Shown here in pieces: positions 6,251 to 9,152 of a stretch of 9,152 bases of DNA. The translations under genes were made by a program, and so were the position numbers. The notes under the pieces were generated by a model. That model saw only the letters and a list, made by a program, of their open reading frames with translations, ran no database searches and was not told the DNA's origin. This stretch comes from JBBSGC01 sp038254525 (GTDB lineage Bacteria; Actinomycetota; Actinomycetes; Propionibacteriales; Nocardioidaceae). The stretch is from the NCBI GenBank assembly GCA_038254525.1, contig JBBSGC010000082.1, forward strand, positions 1-9,152, read 5' to 3'. Each line of letters starts with the position of its first letter. The stretch's first letter is position 1.

Positions 6251-6310
6251 ATGCAGCTGGCCGGGAACGGGGTCGCCGCCGTGGCCGCACCGGGCCGGGT
6301 CGACGGGTGA
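6251..6310 (+). CDS. Putative 19-residue leader ORF coupled to the murJ-like gene
   Basis: ATG 6251 opens a 19-codon frame (MQLAGNGVAAVAAPGRVDG) ending at TGA 6308-6310, which overlaps the GTG start of the murJ-like gene by four bases (GTGA). The ATG lies six bases after TAGGGT, the arrangement of a leaderless start. The murJ-like GTG itself has no good Shine-Dalgarno, so translation of this leader would deliver ribosomes to it. The frame of the flippase is closed by a stop at 6244-6246 and has no start codon before 6307, so this is not simply an N-terminal extension. The peptide has no run of one amino acid that would suggest attenuation. Coding is inferred from position only. Confidence 0.45.
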   Translation: MQLAGNGVAAVAAPGRVDG

Positions 6311-7959
6311 GCGCGGCGCCCAACCCGACCGGGCGTGCAGTCGCCGGCAGCGTGCTCGGCGCCGCCGCGTTGATCACCGCGCTGACGGTGCTCGCGCGGC
6401 TGGCCGGCTTCGCGCGGACCCTCGTGCTGGGCCGCAGCGTCGGCGTTACCGCGTTGAGCAGCATCTACCAGACGATGAACACCGTGCCCAACATCATGTA
6501 CGAGGTGGTCGCCGGAGGTGCCCTGGCCAGCCTCGTCGTGCCACTGCTGGCGCGTGCGGTCGCCGACGACGACCGCCTGCACGTCGAGCAGACGGCGTCG
6601 GCGCTGCTGACCTGGACCGTGCTGGTGCTGACGCCGCTGGCCGCCGCCATCGCCCTGGCCGCCGGCCCGATCACCCGGTTGCTGCTCGGTGCCGACGCCT
6701 CCTCCGCGGCGCTCGACGTGGGTACCTCGATGCTGCGGGTGTTCGCCCCGCAGGTGGCGCTGTACGGCATCGGGATCGTGGTGACCGGCATCCTGCAGGC
6801 CTACCGGCGCTTTGGTGGACCGGCGCTGGCGCCGCTGCTGTCCAGCCTCGTGGTCATCGCCGCCTACCTTGCGTACGGCCTGCTCCCGAGTTCGGGCACT
6901 GCACTGGCCGACCTCACCAAGACGCAGGAGCTGGTGCTCTCCGTGGGCACCACGCTCGGCGTCGCGGTGCTCAGCCTCAGCCTGCTGGTGCCGCTGTCGC
7001 GGCTGGGCCTGCGGCTGCGACCCCGGCTCGACTTCCCGCACGGCGTAGCCGGGCGGGCGCGCTCGCTTGCCTACGCCGGGATGGCGGCGTTGGTCGCCCA
7101 GCAGCTGTCGGTCGCTGTCGTGCTGGTGCTGAGCAACCGGGCCGGTGCGGTGACCCTGCTCCTTTACACCCAAGCGCAGACGCTCTACCTCCTGCCCTGG
7201 GCGGTGCTGGCCGTGCCCGTGGCGACCACGGTGTTCCCACGCCTTGCCGAGCGCTGGTCGGCCGGCGACCGGGTGGCCTACCGGGGTCAGCTCGCCGCCA
7301 GCACGACCGTCGTCGTGCTGCTGAGCACCGGAGCCGCCGCGGTCATGGCGGCCACGGCCCGGCCGCTGGCCCGGGTGATGGTCCAGGGTGCGCCGGGGGC
7401 CGGCTCGGCGGACGGCGTCGAGCAGCTGACCCGGGGCGTGACCGGGTTCGCTGCGGGGCTGGTCGGCTACGGGTTGTTCGCGCTGCTGTCGCGTGCCCTG
7501 TACGCGTCCGGCACGCTGTCCGCCACCGCTGCCGCGTGCGTAAGCGGGTGGGTCTGCGTGCTGGTTGCCGACCTGGTGCTGGCGGCCGCACTGCCGGCCG
7601 ACCAGCGGGTGCTGGCCCTGGCGGTCGGCAACAGCGTCGGCATGACCCTGCTCGGCTGTGCGCTGCTGGCGGTCGTGGTGCGCACGGCCGGCCGCGCCGC
7701 CGTCGAAGGCGTGGTCCCGGTGCTCGCTGTCTGCGCGGTGGCCGGCCTCGCCGCCGCCTGGCTCGGTCGGCAGCTCGAGAGTCACGTCGACAGCGGTGGA
7801 CCGCTGGCGGCGCTGCTGCAGGGGCTGCTCGTCGCAGCGCTGAGCGCCCTGGTCTACGCCGGCATCGTGCTGCTGCTGGCCCGGGCGCCGGTCACCGCGA
7901 GCATCCGCTTGCTGCGCGGGCCCGCCGGGCTGGGCGCGGCGCCGGACGGTGCTGCATGA
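6307..7959 (+). CDS. murJ: MurJ-like lipid-linked glycan flippase (MOP superfamily)
   Basis: Integral membrane protein of 550 residues with about 14 hydrophobic segments, in the MurJ/MviN branch of the MOP exporters, which flip lipid-linked cell-wall precursors across the cytoplasmic membrane. Family marks are LARLAGFARTLVLG at 29-42, VPNIMYEVVAGGALASLVVPLL at 60-81, LPWAVLAVPVATTVFPRLAE at 296-315 and LFALLSRALYASG at 390-402. R31 and R37 align with E. coli MurJ R18 and R24, but the positions of E. coli D25, D39, R52 and E57 are here T38, S52, Y65 and G70. It ends soon after the last membrane segment, without the large C-terminal extension of mycobacterial MviN. GTG 6307 is the first possible start in frame and overlaps the leader ORF. 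The stop overlaps the glycosyltransferase ATG (ATGA). Whether the substrate is lipid II or another lipid-linked glycan is open. Confidence 0.8.
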   Translation: MSAAPNPTGRAVAGSVLGAAALITALTVLARLAGFARTLVLGRSVGVTALSSIYQTMNTVPNIMYEVVAGGALASLVVPLLARAVADDDRLHVEQTASALLTWTVLVLTPLAAAIALAAGPITRLLLGADASSAALDVGTSMLRVFAPQVALYGIGIVVTGILQAYRRFGGPALAPLLSSLVVIAAYLAYGLLPSSGTALADLTKTQELVLSVGTTLGVAVLSLSLLVPLSRLGLRLRPRLDFPHGVAGRARSLAYAGMAALVAQQLSVAVVLVLSNRAGAVTLLLYTQAQTLYLLPWAVLAVPVATTVFPRLAERWSAGDRVAYRGQLAASTTVVVLLSTGAAAVMAATARPLARVMVQGAPGAGSADGVEQLTRGVTGFAAGLVGYGLFALLSRALYASGTLSATAAACVSGWVCVLVADLVLAAALPADQRVLALAVGNSVGMTLLGCALLAVVVRTAGRAAVEGVVPVLAVCAVAGLAAAWLGRQLESHVDSGGPLAALLQGLLVAALSALVYAGIVLLLARAPVTASIRLLRGPAGLGAAPDGAA

Positions 7960-9095
7960 GGCTGTACGAGAGCAGCGACCCCGCACTCGAGGTGGCCGGC
8001 CTACGGATCGTGCAGGTGCTCGCCACCACGACCGGCGGGACCGGTGCCCACGTGCGCCTGCTCACCTCGCACCTACTGGCTGCCGGCGCCCGAGTCGTGG
8101 TCTGTGCCCCGCAGCCGGCGCTGGACGCGTTCGACTTCGCCGGGCTCGGTGCCGGCGTGCTGCCGGTGCCGATCGGCTCGCTACCACACCCCCGCGACGT
8201 GGTCACTGCGCGCAGCCTGCGGCAGGCCGTCGCCGAGGCCGATGTGGTGCATGCGCACGGCCTTCGCGCCGGCACGCTCGCCGGACTCGCCACCCGTCGT
8301 GACGTGCCGTTCGTGCTCACTCGGCACAACCTCATCCTGGCCCGCGGTCCGGTCGCTCACCTCCACCGCACCCTCGAGCGCTACACCGCGCGCCGGGCGG
8401 ACGTGACCATGTGCGTCTCGTCGGACCTGGTCGAGGCGGTGCGCTCGGCCGGCGGCGCCGACGTCCGGCGTACGTTCGTGACGGCCCCGCCGATGCGAGG
8501 GGCGAACCGGACTCGTGAGCAGGTGCGCGAGGAGCTGCGGCTGGGACCGGCCCCGCTGGTGCTCGCGGTGGGCCGGCTGCATCCGCAGAAGGACTACCCG
8601 ACGCTGATCGAGGCCGCCCACTTGCTGGTCGACCTGGAACCTCGACCGCTGTTCGCGATCGCCGGCGACGGCCCCCAGCGCGCTGAGCTGGCGGCGCTGA
8701 TCGAGCGTCGGGCAGCTCCGGTGCGGCTGCTCGGGGAGCGCACAGACGTGCCAGAGCTGCTGCTCGCGGCCGACCTGCTGGTGCAGACGAGCATCTGGGA
8801 GGCCGGGTCGCTGGCGGTGCAGGAGGGGCTGCGGACCGGGCTGCCGTTCGTCGGGACCTGCGTCGGGGCGATCCCGGACCTGGTCGCCGATGCCGGACTG
8901 CTCGTGCGCCCGCGCGACGCTCGCGCGCTGGCTGCCCAGGTGCGCAGGGTCCTCACTGAGCCGGGGGTCGAACGAGACCTGCGGGACCGGGCCCGCCGCC
9001 GGGCCAAGGCACTGCCGGACGACACGGACGTGGTGGCCCAAGTGGTCGCTGCCTACTCGGGAGCCCGCGAGACGCAACGGAGGGCCGGCCGGTGA
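7956..9095 (+). CDS. Family 4 glycosyltransferase (GT-B fold)
   Basis: A 379-residue soluble or membrane-associated glycosyltransferase of the GT4 family. The N-terminal Rossmann-like half has IVQVLATTTGGTGAHVRLLTSHL (18-40), the glycine-rich acceptor-side loop, and VVHAHG at 97-102. The C-terminal nucleotide-sugar half begins with LAVGRLHPQKDYPTLIEA at 203-220, then AGDGPQRAEL at 236-245 and SIWEAGSLAVQEGLRTGLPFVGT at 279-301, where E282 and E290 form the E-x7-E motif of this family. There is no membrane segment or signal peptide. ATG 7956 overlaps the flippase stop by four bases and has no strong Shine-Dalgarno, so translation is coupled. The pairing suggests it builds a lipid-linked sugar that the flippase moves; donor and acceptor cannot be read from the sequence. 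The last ~30 residues are charged and probably poorly conserved. Confidence 0.92.
   Translation: MRLYESSDPALEVAGLRIVQVLATTTGGTGAHVRLLTSHLLAAGARVVVCAPQPALDAFDFAGLGAGVLPVPIGSLPHPRDVVTARSLRQAVAEADVVHAHGLRAGTLAGLATRRDVPFVLTRHNLILARGPVAHLHRTLERYTARRADVTMCVSSDLVEAVRSAGGADVRRTFVTAPPMRGANRTREQVREELRLGPAPLVLAVGRLHPQKDYPTLIEAAHLLVDLEPRPLFAIAGDGPQRAELAALIERRAAPVRLLGERTDVPELLLAADLLVQTSIWEAGSLAVQEGLRTGLPFVGTCVGAIPDLVADAGLLVRPRDARALAAQVRRVLTEPGVERDLRDRARRRAKALPDDTDVVAQVVAAYSGARETQRRAGR
9079..9084 (+). promoter_or_regulatory. Ribosome-binding site of the last partial gene
   Basis: GGAGGG lies seven bases before GTG 9092, the best Shine-Dalgarno sequence I found in the window. It supports the overlapping GTG as a real start of the next gene. 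Confidence 0.6.
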
Positions 9096-9152
9096 GCTGG
9101 AGCCAGAGCAGACCCCGCTGGCTGGCGACCCCCTCGGGACTCGGCACCGCGG
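9092..9152 (+). CDS. Partial gene, N-terminus only, function unknown
   Basis: Twenty codons are visible from GTG 9092, reading MSWSQSRPRWLATPSGLGTA, and the frame is open to the window edge. The GTG overlaps the glycosyltransferase TGA by four bases (GTGA), and a good Shine-Dalgarno lies seven bases upstream, so it belongs to the same operon. A short basic head followed by more apolar residues would fit the start of a membrane protein, but too little is visible to assign a family. The operon position suggests an envelope-glycan role; that is inference only. Confidence 0.6.
   Translation, partial: MSWSQSRPRWLATPSGLGTA

Noticed and set aside
6238..7986. 582-codon open frame antisense to the flippase gene
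   Set aside because: Composition is Arg/His/Gln/Gly-rich with no motif, and it mirrors a clear membrane protein on the plus strand; it is a shadow frame.
6039..9095. A single 1018-codon open frame spanning the end of larC, all of the flippase gene and the glycosyltransferase
   Set aside because: Only its last 379 codons are a recognisable protein. The earlier part is an Arg/Gly/Ala-rich shadow of larC and the flippase in another frame, as expected in very GC-rich DNA.

Overview
The window is very GC-rich and tightly packed, with codon third positions dominated by G and C, frequent GTG starts and several 4-base stop/start overlaps. Together with the gene set (serS, a PAP2–diacylglycerol kinase fusion, a DUF4446 protein and pheA in one neighbourhood), this points to a chromosomal segment of an actinobacterium (Actinomycetota). 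I cannot fix the genus. I see no insertion sequence, phage gene, tRNA, rRNA or CRISPR array.

Layout. (1) 1-1114, minus: serS, running off the left edge, so its C-terminus is missing. (2) 1155-2780, plus, divergent from serS: a two-domain lipid enzyme, PAP2 phosphatase followed by diacylglycerol kinase. (3) 2787-4157, minus, convergent with (2): pheA (prephenate dehydratase with an ACT domain) followed by a small membrane-anchored DUF4446 protein. (4) 4242-6145, plus, divergent from pheA: larB and larC, two of the genes for the nickel-pincer nucleotide cofactor; larE and larA are not in the window. (5) 6146-6250: a non-coding gap with three tandem 22-bp units and a promoter-like element. (6) 6251-9152, plus: a 19-codon leader ORF, a MurJ-like flippase, a family-4 glycosyltransferase and the first codons of a further gene. 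All are linked by 4-base overlaps, so they probably form one translationally coupled envelope-glycan operon.

Two regulatory features stand out. Five gene starts (serS, DUF4446, pheA, larB, murJ leader) have a TANNNT -10-like hexamer ending 6 or 7 bases before the start codon, as expected for leaderless transcripts; three of the five are the same hexamer, TAGGGT. The murJ-like gene appears to be reached through a leaderless mini-ORF whose stop overlaps the murJ start, with a 22-bp-period repeat array directly upstream that could be an operator. The flippase also lacks several charged residues of E. coli MurJ, so its substrate may not be lipid II.
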